Below, one piece after another: positions 8,078 to 15,950 of a stretch of 64,000 nt of DNA. Below the pieces are notes generated by a model that was given only the letters and a program-made list of their open reading frames with translations, searched no databases and was not told the origin of the DNA. How positions within the stretch are numbered: position 1 is the first letter of the stretch; each line of letters opens with the position of its first letter. The DNA lies in the NCBI RefSeq assembly GCF_009392895.1, contig NZ_CP045488.1, positions 1,612,001 through 1,676,000 on the forward strand, read 5' to 3'. Both the position numbers and the translations under genes were made by a program. Origin of the DNA: Natronorubrum aibiense (GTDB lineage Archaea; Halobacteriota; Halobacteria; Halobacteriales; Natrialbaceae).

Positions 8078-8845
8078 TCACTCGCCGAGGAGCACCGCGA
8101 GTCCGAACCAGACGAGGATGAGCCCCGGCAGGGCGAAGCCAAGGACGGTACTCGAGACCGAAAGTCCACCAGTCGCACCGACGACGGCACCGCCAGCCGC
8201 GATGATGCTCCCGAGGACGACCAGTCCGGCAGCGATGACGCTGGACGCCCTCTCGAGTGTGCGCTCGTCTTCCTCGGTGGGGCGCTCGAGCGGATCGACC
8301 AGCCGCCATCTTGGAGCCGTGTTCTTCTCGAGTCGGTATCGGTCGCTGAGCAGTGAGGCGACGACAGCGTCGCTGGCGGTTCGAATCGGGGTCGCCCACC
8401 ACTCCTTGTCGTCCGCCCGTGGCTCATCGTCTATTCGATCCAGATAGATCGGTTCGCCGACGAGGTGGCCGATCGACGCGGCGTCGTAGCCGACGTCCTC
8501 GACGATCCGTGCGAGGAGGAACCGCTCGGACCAGGGGATCGGCTTCTCGAGCGTGAAGACGGTGACGTCGTCGTGTGGGAGCGTCACCTCCAGTTGAACC
8601 GTCCGCTCGTCGATCGACTCGAGGCCGGTCACGCGCCCTTCGACGTACCCGTCCGGCGTCGTCAGCAGGTCGATCCGGCCGAGTTCGTCCTCGAGGGCGC
8701 GTTCGGGTGCGGTGGTGTCGGCTGTGCCATCCGTGCTGGACTGATGGTCAGGCTTGCGGCCGTCGTGAGCCGGTCGGTCCATCCCCGACCACGTCTCGCG
8801 TTCGATTTCGATCTCGATTTCGTCGTCGTCAATTGGCCCTGTCAT
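8078..8845 (-). CDS. Haloarchaeal protein of unknown function with C-terminal membrane hairpin
   Basis: 255 residues. The start at 8845 (MTGPIDDDE) is chosen because a strong GGAGGTGA ribosome-binding site lies 5 nt upstream; a GTG three codons earlier would sit inside that site. Residues 1-60 are acidic and low-complexity. Residues about 60-185 form a soluble alpha/beta region (EGRVTGLESIDERTVQLEV, later a P-I-P-W-S-E-R-F segment). Residues about 196-253 are two glycine-rich hydrophobic helices ending in LLGE. Convergent with Rli1. I do not recognise a functional family; the shape suggests a cytoplasmic domain anchored at the membrane. Confidence 0.7.
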   Translation of the reverse strand: MTGPIDDDEIEIEIERETWSGMDRPAHDGRKPDHQSSTDGTADTTAPERALEDELGRIDLLTTPDGYVEGRVTGLESIDERTVQLEVTLPHDDVTVFTLEKPIPWSERFLLARIVEDVGYDAASIGHLVGEPIYLDRIDDEPRADDKEWWATPIRTASDAVVASLLSDRYRLEKNTAPRWRLVDPLERPTEEDERTLERASSVIAAGLVVLGSIIAAGGAVVGATGGLSVSSTVLGFALPGLILVWFGLAVLLGE

Positions 8846-9113
8846 CGGTTTCACCTCCGTCGTCGTCGACGAGTGCCGTGACTAGCCGAAGGCTGCACAT
8901 CGGTCGCCTGGAGTAGGTCCTCTCGTAGCACGGCGAATCAGATGACCAGCCTACGGTGTCCATGCAGTAAACGGTTGTTCCACCCCCTTCCTGCGATCGA
9001 TCCCGACAGCACAACTGCGTCGTCAGTGTGAGAATTAACCGCGCTACTCGGTGGTGTTGTGTCCCCACATAACTCGGCAACAGTAGTCCGGGTGACGGGT
9101 GGCGTTCGTCCTG

Positions 9114-9635
9114 TCAGCTAATCAGTCGCTGACAGCTCCCACAGAGGTTCTCCTCTTTGATGTCGACTTCGCGAACCGTCGGCGAGAAGTTCATCACACA
9201 GCGGTTGTTGTCACAGTGTTCGAGGCCGTAGGTGTGGCCGATTTCGTGGACGATTTCCTTGCGGACGCGATCCTCGAAGATGTCGACGGCGCTCTGGTTT
9301 GAGAAGCCGCCGTCGCTCGAGGTCTGGAGGCGGTAGGTTGAGATGACACTGCCGCTGCCGTCGAGGTAAGCGAGTCCGAAGACGTAGTTTCGCCGTCGGT
9401 AAAAGAGGTCATGTGGCGTGATCGCGATGTTCTTGTCACCACGACCGACACGTTCGGCGAGTTGAATGAACGTTTCGGCGGTGTACTGGTTCCGGTCGGC
9501 ATCGTATGCGCCGTTGGGGACTGACTGGGCGTCGTTGATCGTGACGTCGCAGTCGTAGACCGATCGCAACGCGGCCGAGGCCGCCCGCTTGACGTTCGCG
9601 GAGACATTGCCGACCGGCACGATATCGACGAGCAT
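9114..9635 (-). CDS. amzA: Archaemetzincin zinc metalloprotease
   Basis: 173 residues starting at MLVDIVPVGN (9635), which matches the usual N-terminus and length of archaeal archaemetzincins; an ATG at 9662 would add nine residues. The metzincin site is complete: HEIGHTYGLEHC (HExxHxxGxxH plus the family-specific cysteine) followed by the Met-turn-like CVMNFS. Two further cysteines in CGSC near the C-terminus complete the second, structural zinc site of the family. This is a soluble peptidase of unclear physiological substrate. Its 5' end lies 39 bp from the divergently encoded UPF0146 gene, so the two share a promoter region. Confidence 0.92.
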   Translation of the reverse strand: MLVDIVPVGNVSANVKRAASAALRSVYDCDVTINDAQSVPNGAYDADRNQYTAETFIQLAERVGRGDKNIAITPHDLFYRRRNYVFGLAYLDGSGSVISTYRLQTSSDGGFSNQSAVDIFEDRVRKEIVHEIGHTYGLEHCDNNRCVMNFSPTVREVDIKEENLCGSCQRLIS

Positions 9636-9674
9636 GGCAAGTGCTATGTCCGCGGGTGGCATAAACGTCCCGCC

Positions 9675-10079
9675 GTGGTACACTCTCGCCGGAACGTGGA
9701 GACGTTGCTCGGTTCGCTCGCCGCGTATGACCGCGTCATAGAAGTTGGAATAGGTCGCCGAACCGACATCGCGGCGGCACTCGCCGCACGTGACGTCTCC
9801 GTTACCGCAACCGACGTTCACGACCGCGACGTGCCCGACGGCGCTCGATTCGTCCGCGACGATATCGTCGATCCTGACCTATCGGTCTACACCGACGCGG
9901 ACGCGATCTACGCGCTGAATCTCCCGCCGGAACTTCACCAGCCGGCGCTCGAGGTTGCCCGCGCGGCCGACGCCGATTTCCTCTTTACGACACTGGGTGG
10001 GGACCAGCCGATGGTGCCGGTCGAGCGCCGAACCATCGAGTCGGGGACAGTGTACGTGGCTCGAGCGACCGAGCGGTGA
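9675..10079 (+). CDS. UPF0146 family protein, Rossmann methyltransferase-like
   Basis: 134 residues with a GTG start. The sequence IEVGIGRRTDIAAALAARDVSVTATDVHD has the form of a SAM-binding motif I (usually ExGxG) followed by an acidic strand-2 end, then DAIYALNLPPELHQP, which fits the motif IV area. This is the archaeal UPF0146 family, whose activity is not established. Encoded divergently from archaemetzincin. No membrane segment. The domain is shorter than functional methyltransferases, so activity is doubtful. Confidence 0.85.
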   Translation: MVHSRRNVETLLGSLAAYDRVIEVGIGRRTDIAAALAARDVSVTATDVHDRDVPDGARFVRDDIVDPDLSVYTDADAIYALNLPPELHQPALEVARAADADFLFTTLGGDQPMVPVERRTIESGTVYVARATER

Positions 10080-10197
10080 CCGATAGCCAGCCTCGCCTGC
10101 TGTCGAGGGGGCACAGCACGGGCCACATGCCGCGCACGGCGATCACTGACCACCGTCCGACAGTATCTTAGGAGTAGTCACGAGAATTGATGTATCG

Positions 10198-10857
10198 ATG
10201 TCCGCCGATGCCGTCCTCGTTGCTGTCGCGGTCGTGTTCGCACTCACAGTGCTCGCGATAGCAGTCATCGGAATCGGGACGCTGTGTTGGGTTGGACTGC
10301 AACTGCTGACGCTCCCAGGCGTCGTCGTCCACGAGTTCGCACACAAGCAGGCCTGCGATCTTGTCGGCGTCCCCGTCATCGAGGTCGCATACTTCAGATT
10401 CGGTGATCCGCCGGGGTACGTCCGTCACGCCCATCCCGATCAGTACCGCAAGTCGTTCGTTATCAGCGTGGCGCCGTTTCTCGTCAACACGGTCGTCTCG
10501 TTCGCCGCGTTTTTCGCTCTCGCTGTGCTCGTGACCGCGGTCGTCGGGAATCACGTCTCGGTCGACTTGCTTGCTGGCCTCGAGACGGCCTCGAGCGAGA
10601 TGCTCGTCCTCGCAGTCGTGCTCGGTTGGCTAGGCCTTTCCGTCGGGATTCAGGCGTTTCCGAGCACCGGCGATGCGAACACGCTCTGGGTTCGCTCGCG
10701 GTCGGAGTGGCGACGATCGCCGATCGTCCTGCTCGGGGTTCCCGTCGTCCTCGTGATCTACGTCGCGAATCTGCTCTCGTGGCTCTGGGCTGACGTGTTC
10801 TACGCACTGGCACTCGGCGTCACCGCCTTCTATGCGGTCAGTGTGCTGCCGATTTGA
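10198..10857 (+). CDS. Polytopic membrane metalloprotease with HEFAH motif (M50-like)
   Basis: 219 residues and about five or six hydrophobic helices (about 4-25, 28-45, 86-118, 137-160, 180-215). HEFAH at about residues 42-46, placed in a membrane helix, is the HExxH zinc site; FPSTGDAN at about 157-164 is where site-2 proteases carry their third ligand aspartate (usually LDG or NPD). Between them lies a conserved-looking loop with GDPPGYVRHAHP. The protein is far smaller than classical S2P and has no PDZ domain. Stand-alone gene; the message is likely leaderless or short-leadered (ATG at 10198). Function inferred: intramembrane or membrane-associated proteolysis. Confidence 0.72.
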   Translation: MSADAVLVAVAVVFALTVLAIAVIGIGTLCWVGLQLLTLPGVVVHEFAHKQACDLVGVPVIEVAYFRFGDPPGYVRHAHPDQYRKSFVISVAPFLVNTVVSFAAFFALAVLVTAVVGNHVSVDLLAGLETASSEMLVLAVVLGWLGLSVGIQAFPSTGDANTLWVRSRSEWRRSPIVLLGVPVVLVIYVANLLSWLWADVFYALALGVTAFYAVSVLPI

Positions 10858-10935
10858 AACCGCTGCCCGTAGTGCGATTGTCGAGACGCTGGGGCGGATT
10901 CGAGTGAGTCCGACGTGACATGATTTTGACATCCT

Positions 10936-10955
10936 CCACGCCGTAAACGACGTGG
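10936..10955 (-). repeat. Right-end hairpin of the tnpB element, putative omega RNA 3' region
   Basis: An eight-position stem with one mismatch and a TAAA loop, 22 bp past the tnpB stop. In IS605-group elements the 3' part of tnpB plus the right end makes the omega RNA, and the bases just outside the element act as guide. Here the guide would be read on the minus strand from about 10926 downwards. Confidence 0.5.
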
Positions 10956-11545
10956 AATCCCGACCGCCGTTGAGATATTACGGTTTACAGTCCACGACCT
11001 GTTCTCGCGGGGCGAAACGGCCCTCGTTACGATCGAACAGATGGACTGAAGGCTGTGCCAACCAGCCGTTACTCCTATCCTCAGAAGGACTCGGAGTTAC
11101 TTTTCGGCGGATGTTCTCCGCACCGTTCACGTCCGCGTTCGCCACCGTATCACACTCCTCACAAACGTACAACCCGCGTTCAACACGCTGGTTGCCGTCC
11201 TTCGTTCCGCAGGCCGAACACGTCTTTGAGGTATCGCGTTCGGACTCCACCGTTACGTCGATCCCTTCGGCTTCCGCCTTGTACTCGAGTATCGACGTCA
11301 AGCGGTCAAACGCCCACCCGTGAAGGTCGAGATTTCCGTGTTTGCCCCAGTTGCAGGACTCGCCGTTATCGTCGTCTCGGATACCGCCGAGATCACCGAT
11401 GACGATCGTCCCGACACCCCTCTCGACGCACTCCGAAACGATGTGTTTTGAGAGGGTGTGCAAGAAGTGGGTTCGGCGTTCCGTGCGCTTACGGTCCAAC
11501 CGAAGCCGCTCGTTCGACCGGCTGTCGTCGCACTTCGCTTTCTTT

Positions 11546-11555
11546 CGTCCGAAGA
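11546..11555. repeat. Left target-site duplication of the MITE-like insertion
   Basis: CGTCCGAAGA, matching CGTCCGAAGT at 11893-11902 in nine of ten positions; the right copy carries the base expected in the unbroken tnpB (codons for YFGR), so the left copy has mutated since insertion. Confidence 0.85.
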
Positions 11556-11892
11556 GCTCTGGTGAATCGCTAGAATGCGACGACCTCCGGTGCAAACTCA
11601 CGTCGCTCGAGGCGTCACGCTGGAACAATCGTGACCGTTCCCTCACGAAATCCGGTGGTGACGACCCGATTGATTGATTGATCTCAGAGAGACTGCAAAA
11701 CACTCCATCCCGACGCAGTTTGGCGATTCACCAGAGCCCAATATAGAGAATCCCGTTCCTCTATTCAAGACAGATGAGTATCTCACTACTCAGTTCAACA
11801 CTCGAGGGTGCGATCACAATCGTTACAACGTGACGCCTCGAGTGACGTGAGTGCTCTCCGAAGGTCGCTGCCGTCTAGCGATTCACCAGAGC
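11556..11892. mobile_element. MITE-like 337-bp insertion with 19-bp terminal inverted repeats
   Basis: Ends are GCTCTGGTGAATCGCTAGA (11556-11574) and its exact reverse complement (11874-11892). The similarity continues inwards for about 80 bp as an imperfect inverted repeat around a shared GTGACGCCTCGAG core. It is flanked by CGTCCGAAGA (11546-11555) and CGTCCGAAGT (11893-11902), a 10-bp target duplication with one mismatch. A third, 15-bp copy of the end lies inside at 11723-11737. No open frame of useful length, so non-autonomous. The 19-bp ends and 10-bp duplication resemble ISH2/ISH8-type halophile elements in general properties; I cannot name the parent. Confidence 0.9.
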
Positions 11893-12700
11893 CGTCCGAA
11901 GTAGTATTCGTCCTCTTTCAGCGCGTTTCCGGGGAAGAGGATTGATTCACCACCGAACGAAAGCGCGGCAACGTTCGAGATGCCGAGGTCGATCCCGGCA
12001 GTTTCGTCTCCCGGTGGTTCGGGATCAATCGACTTTCGGCAGATGAAGTGGAGTCGCCACTCGTCGTACTTGTGGACGGCCCGAACCTGTTGGATGTCCC
12101 ACTCGGAGAGGTCTACGTCAGGACGTAGCTCGTACTCGCACAGCACGAAGTCCGAGCGGTGTTCCTTCAGGTTCCGTCCTTTCGAGAGGCGAACGCGGGT
12201 GAACTGTGCATCATGCTTGAAGCCAGCCGCTTTGAACGACACAGTAGAACGCGGGTGGGAATCACCGCGCTTGCGGTAGCCGGGCGGTCGGGCACGGCTA
12301 TCGCCGTTCCGACGCTTTGCGAACCAGCCGTTGAACGCTTCAGCGAGTTCTTCGAGAACGCGCTGACTGGATTGAGAATGAAGGTCCGTGTAGCGTTCGT
12401 GACCTTTGAGTTCGGATTTGAGTTCCCCGTCATCGGGGATCTCGCCCGTTTCGTCCCACTGCTCTTGTGCGTAGTAGCGACCGACGTTCCAGAGCTTCGA
12501 TGCAGCCCGTCCGAGTTGATCGAGGTCGTCACTCACCTGCCGTGGGTTCGTGATCGACGCCTCGAATGTTCGGTGGGTTCGCATCGGATTCTGGACTCAT
12601 AACCAGTTATGAAACCCGAGAACATAATAGAACCGATTCAGTATAGAATATCCGGCCATGCAACAGGCGGTGGATTGTTGCATCAATTGACGGCGCGTAT

Positions 12701-12755
12701 CCACGCCCTGAAGGGCGTGGTATTGCGCCTGTTCAGCGTATAATAGTCGCTGAAC
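12701..12755. repeat. Left-end hairpin of the tnpB element and adjacent inverted repeat
   Basis: 12701-12720 is a perfect 9-bp stem (CCACGCCCT/AGGGCGTGG). Just outside, GTTCAGCG (12731-12738) and CGCTGAAC (12748-12755) form a second 8-bp inverted repeat around an AT-rich loop containing TATAATA. The first is the element's subterminal hairpin; the second may be the original target, where IS605-group elements like to insert beside hairpins, or a regulatory site. Confidence 0.55.
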
Positions 12756-12807
12756 GCCACTGCACACCTGATCGCACGATAGCTGTGCGATGGGTGTGTG
12801 AATTGGT

Positions 12808-13860
12808 TCAGTTGTTACTATCGTTGTCCGGCAGTGGTGCGTCCGGTACCGGCTCGGGTTCTATCGGCTCCGATTCCGGTGGCTGCGTCCTGGGGCTGGT
12901 TCCTGCCGGTTCGTCGACGTCCATCTCTTCTGGCTTCTCGCCGGTCACGAGGAACTCAGCGATGTTGCCGATGAGGACGTTGTTGTCGGCCCGATAGGCG
13001 TTCTCCGGGGCCAGGAAACTCGAGTCGCCGATTACCGCGAGGTCCTCGTGGTGGACACCGACGGTGTAGCTGTCGGTTTCGCGGGTGATCGAGTGTCGGG
13101 TGTCGGCACTCGTCGTCAGCGCTGGCTCGCCCTGTGCGGTCCCGAGGGCCGTCGCGCTTCGGAAAACGACTTCGTCGACGCCGTCCGTCAGCGGGTCGGT
13201 GTCGGTCGGCTCGACGTAGAGACTGAGGTAGTTGTTGTCGTTCTCGACGAGGTTGTAGAGATAGCCCGGTTCGGCGTACATACCGGCCGATGAGCCGAGG
13301 TCGATGACGCTCTCGGCGCTGCCCGGATCGGCGGCGATCACGACGCGACCGCCGGCGTCGACGAACGACTGGACCTGCTCGCGCTCGCTGGCCGACAGCT
13401 GTGTCGGCGCTGTCGTCACGAACGCATCGGCGTCGCCGAGCGTCTGCTGGAGCGGCCCGTCCTCGAGTTCGTCGGTGTAGAACTCGACGTCGTGACCGTT
13501 CGCGGCGAGCGTGGTCGCGAGTGGTCCGACGCCGCGTTCTGGACCGCCAGCGGTGCCGGTCGACACCGCTCGCTCGGCGTCTGTACCGGCCGAAAACAGC
13601 GGTGGCACTTGACCGGCTGCGGCCGCGGCGCCCGTGTGAACGACGACAGTGTTCGCAGATTCATTGCTGTCCATCGTAATCTCGCCGCCGTCGGCCGTCT
13701 CGTCGGGCAGTGCGTTCTCGGGTTCGAAGTGGGCCGTTTCGACCGTTGGCTGCTCGGTTCCTCTCTCATCGAGTGCCAGAGTCCCGAGGGAGACGACGCC
13801 GACCGTCAGCACGAACACTGCGACGAACGCGGCGAGCAACAGCCGCCCGCGGCCGCTCAT
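12808..13860 (-). CDS. DUF4350-like membrane-anchored protein
   Basis: 350 residues. Residues 7-30 are a signal anchor (LLLAAFVAVFVLTVGVVSLG). The extracellular part has a class I glutamine-amidotransferase-like fold of the DUF4350 type: NTVVVHTGAAA, then ANGHDVEFYTDEL, then DAFVTTAPTQLSASEREQVQ, VDAGGRVVIAADPG and DLAVIGDSSFLAPENAY. The last 40 residues are Pro/Glu/Asp-rich. Its ATG overlaps the stop of the upstream sppA gene (ATGA), so the two are translationally coupled. DUF4350 proteins often accompany membrane transporter or envelope operons; the function is unknown. The coupling to a signal-peptide peptidase suggests a role in exported-protein quality control, which is inference. Confidence 0.75.
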   Translation of the reverse strand: MSGRGRLLLAAFVAVFVLTVGVVSLGTLALDERGTEQPTVETAHFEPENALPDETADGGEITMDSNESANTVVVHTGAAAAAGQVPPLFSAGTDAERAVSTGTAGGPERGVGPLATTLAANGHDVEFYTDELEDGPLQQTLGDADAFVTTAPTQLSASEREQVQSFVDAGGRVVIAADPGSAESVIDLGSSAGMYAEPGYLYNLVENDNNYLSLYVEPTDTDPLTDGVDEVVFRSATALGTAQGEPALTTSADTRHSITRETDSYTVGVHHEDLAVIGDSSFLAPENAYRADNNVLIGNIAEFLVTGEKPEEMDVDEPAGTSPRTQPPESEPIEPEPVPDAPLPDNDSNN

Positions 13861-14783
13861 TCCGTCTCACCTCCGGCTTCGACGGTCAGTGCCGCTGACT
13901 GTGTGTCGGTGCCGTCGGGGTCGGCGTCGTCGACCTCGTCGTACCACACTTCGGGGGCGACGAGCTGTGGCTGATACGGGTTGAGCGTCGTGCTCGAGCG
14001 AACGGTTTCGGCCTCGAGCCCGAGCGAAAGTCCACTGTCGGCTGTCTCGGAGCGATAGGTGACGACATCGTATGACTCCACACCGGCGGCTGTTGCGGCG
14101 TCGTGGACCGCGTCGTCGACCGTTCCAATCTCGTCTGCGATCCCGTTGGCAACTGCTTCGGTGCCGTAGTAGGTTCGTGCGTGCGAGACCTCCTCGCGCG
14201 TGAGTTCGAGGTCGTCTCCACGCTGTTCGAAGACGCTCTCGACGAACGTTCGTTTGATCAGTTCGGTGTCCGCTCGAGCGTCGTCGGGGTGTGTGGTTCC
14301 CTTGTCAGGCGCCGTTCGCTCCTCGCTCGGGCCAGTCGGGGTCGGTGCGGGACCGATGACGCCGACGCTCCCGACTCCCGATGACGACGCGACGTAGATC
14401 TCGTCGGCGGGCAACATCGCGTAGTAGCCACCGGAAGTCCCCATCTGATCGACGGCAGCGACCACCGGCATCTTCGCCGCAGTCCGTTCAACGGCCATGT
14501 ACATTCGCTCGCTCGAGGCAGGTTGACCACCGGGACTGTCGACGTCGAGAACGACCGCATCGATCGACTCGTTGGTGCGAGCCTCTCTGAGTCGATCCTC
14601 GAGGTCCTGTGCCTCGTTCGAGTCGATCACGCCGCTGATCTCGATCACCGCGACGTGTGCATCTGAATCGTTCGCCTGCGCGTAGACCTGCGGTGCTGCG
14701 AGGGCACCTGCCGCGATCGCGATCAGCGCAACCGCGGCGACCTGTTGTCGACGTGTAAGTCGCTTCCACTGACGAAGTACCAT
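13857..14783 (-). CDS. sppA: SppA-type signal peptide peptidase (family S49)
   Basis: 308 residues. Residues 14-36 form one membrane-spanning helix, then a ClpP/crotonase-like S49 domain: VAVIEISGVID, VVLDVDSPGG, and the nucleophile serine in MGTSGGYYAML, followed by IYVASSSGVGSVGVIG. The general-base lysine is probably the one in PDKGTTH. The stretch ELIKRTFVESVFEQRGDDL and ADEIGTVDDAV is typical of the family. It cleaves leftover signal peptides in the membrane. The last 45 residues are a family-foreign acidic tail. First gene of a two-gene operon (4-bp overlap with the DUF4350-like gene); divergent from 14889. Confidence 0.9.
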   Translation of the reverse strand: MVLRQWKRLTRRQQVAAVALIAIAAGALAAPQVYAQANDSDAHVAVIEISGVIDSNEAQDLEDRLREARTNESIDAVVLDVDSPGGQPASSERMYMAVERTAAKMPVVAAVDQMGTSGGYYAMLPADEIYVASSSGVGSVGVIGPAPTPTGPSEERTAPDKGTTHPDDARADTELIKRTFVESVFEQRGDDLELTREEVSHARTYYGTEAVANGIADEIGTVDDAVHDAATAAGVESYDVVTYRSETADSGLSLGLEAETVRSSTTLNPYQPQLVAPEVWYDEVDDADPDGTDTQSAALTVEAGGETE

Positions 14784-14888
14784 GTACTGGTGGCGTTCTC
14801 ATACCGCATATGTAATCTCACAAGTGAGTTTTCTGAACGAGAATGTCGTATTCTCTATTTATGTGCTATCTGACGAAATCATCATCCA

Positions 14889-15863
14889 ATGGTCTCGAGA
14901 CGGTCACTCGTTCGGAACGCGTTCGCACTCGTCGGTGGTGGTGTCCTGTCGACCGGTGTTGCAACGGCGACGGCGTCAGCCCCGGCTGTTGGGCTGTCCG
15001 ACGCCGGTACAGTCGCCGACAGCGAGACGACGGTAGTTGCAGCGATCGATCCCACGGTGGTCGACTCCGCCGGCGTTCCGCCCTCGCTCGAGTCGATTCC
15101 CGCGGATGGCCGCGCTCGAGTGCCATCGGTTTCGCTCGACGATGTCGACGCCGTCCGCGGGAGTCTCGCCGCCGACGGTACCACCGTCGTCGGTGGCTGT
15201 GCCGTCGCGACCGGCTCGTTCGACAGCCGGGCGATCGAAACCGAACTGCGGAATGCCGAACGCGGGTTCGTCAGGGCCGACTCCCGACGGAACGCCGGCA
15301 CAGCCGACCGGCTGGTCGCCTCGGACCGCCCGTACGCGATCGCTCTCGAGTCGTCGGCGCTTCGGGTTGGGTACGGCCGGACGCGAGCGCACGCCCTGCG
15401 ACAGCTGGATGCGGTCCTCGAGGCCGATTCACGGAAGTCTCGGTCGAGCAAGCCGACAGCCAGCTACGGCTCACTCCCGTCGCTGCTCGATGGCGATGCC
15501 GTCGCGTACGCGGCGCTCGGCCCGAACACCCGGTCGGCACTCGCCAACCGCGCCGCGGGTGTCTCGGACTCGCTTGCCGCCGTCGTCGAGGCAGCCGACG
15601 CGCTCGGCTGTGCGCTCGAGGCTGGGTCGGCTCGGTCCCGACTCCGGTACGGTGTCGTCACCGGTCCCGATCGACTGTCGTGGGAGACGATCCGGACGCT
15701 CGTCGACGAGGCCACGTCTGGTGACCGCTCCCTGACGGAGCCGTCGATCTACCGCGACGGGCAGACGGTCGTCGTCGATGCCGCGGTCGAAACACCGTCG
15801 CTGTGGGTTGCTCACGAACAGGTCGCGTCTGACAGCTCTCGTCCGGCGACGTCGACCGACTGA
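14889..15863 (+). CDS. Tat-exported haloarchaeal protein of unknown function
   Basis: 324 residues. The N-terminus SRRSLVRNAFALVGGGVL is a twin-arginine signal, cleaved probably near ATASA (about residue 30). The mature protein is Ala/Ser/Arg-rich with two repeat-like alpha/beta halves: TTVVAAIDPTVVDSAG...TVVGGCAVATGSFD, then YAIALESSALRVGYG...DAVAYAALGPNTR. No catalytic motif stands out. ATG at 14889 with an AT-rich stretch (TATTTATG) about 30 bp upstream. Divergent from sppA across 105 bp, so the two may be co-regulated. This looks like a lineage-specific secreted protein. Confidence 0.65.
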   Translation: MVSRRSLVRNAFALVGGGVLSTGVATATASAPAVGLSDAGTVADSETTVVAAIDPTVVDSAGVPPSLESIPADGRARVPSVSLDDVDAVRGSLAADGTTVVGGCAVATGSFDSRAIETELRNAERGFVRADSRRNAGTADRLVASDRPYAIALESSALRVGYGRTRAHALRQLDAVLEADSRKSRSSKPTASYGSLPSLLDGDAVAYAALGPNTRSALANRAAGVSDSLAAVVEAADALGCALEAGSARSRLRYGVVTGPDRLSWETIRTLVDEATSGDRSLTEPSIYRDGQTVVVDAAVETPSLWVAHEQVASDSSRPATSTD

Positions 15864-15950
15864 CGGTGATCGCGCCCACTTTTTCTCAGCCCGTGTCTCG
15901 ACGGTTCCCGATTCGTCGCCCTTTATTCCCAGCGGTTCGTTACCCCGCGT

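Larger units (their letters stand above)
10978..12584 (-). pseudogene. tnpB: tnpB (RNA-guided nuclease family), split by a MITE-like insertion
   Basis: N-terminal half 11893-12584: MRTHRTFEAS start, helical region, then the RuvC-I motif AGIDLGISN with the catalytic aspartate at about residue 199, ending at EDEYYFG. C-terminal half from 11545 down to 10978: RKKAKCDD, arginine-rich bridge (RLDRKRTERR), IVIGDLGGI at the RuvC-II place, zinc ribbon CSAC...CEEC, and RuvC-III VANADVNGAENI. Removing 337 bp of insertion and one 10-bp duplication gives exactly 1260 bp, 420 codons, one frame, no stops. As it stands translation stops soon after residue 230. The RuvC-II position reads GDL where active TnpB have EDL or ENL, so even the intact protein may lack nuclease activity. 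It is probably no longer expressed as a full protein. Confidence 0.9.
10927..12730 (-). mobile_element. IS200/IS605-group element with tnpB only (IS1341-type), ends approximate
   Basis: No tnpA is present. The element is recognised from the tnpB gene and imperfect-palindrome ends: a hairpin at 12701-12720 (CCACGCCCT-GA-AGGGCGTGG, perfect 9-bp stem) upstream of tnpB and a related hairpin at 10936-10955 (CCACGCCG-TAAA-CGACGTGG, one mismatch) downstream. Both share CCACG..CGTGG. The right end probably stops at GATGTCA (10927-10933 on the minus strand). The exact left boundary cannot be fixed from one copy. A MITE-like insertion sits inside. Confidence 0.7.

Noticed and set aside
8829-9080. 83-codon frame between the 8078 gene and archaemetzincin
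   Set aside because: No start signal, composition unlike haloarchaeal proteins (few acidic residues), overlaps the neighbour's 5' end.
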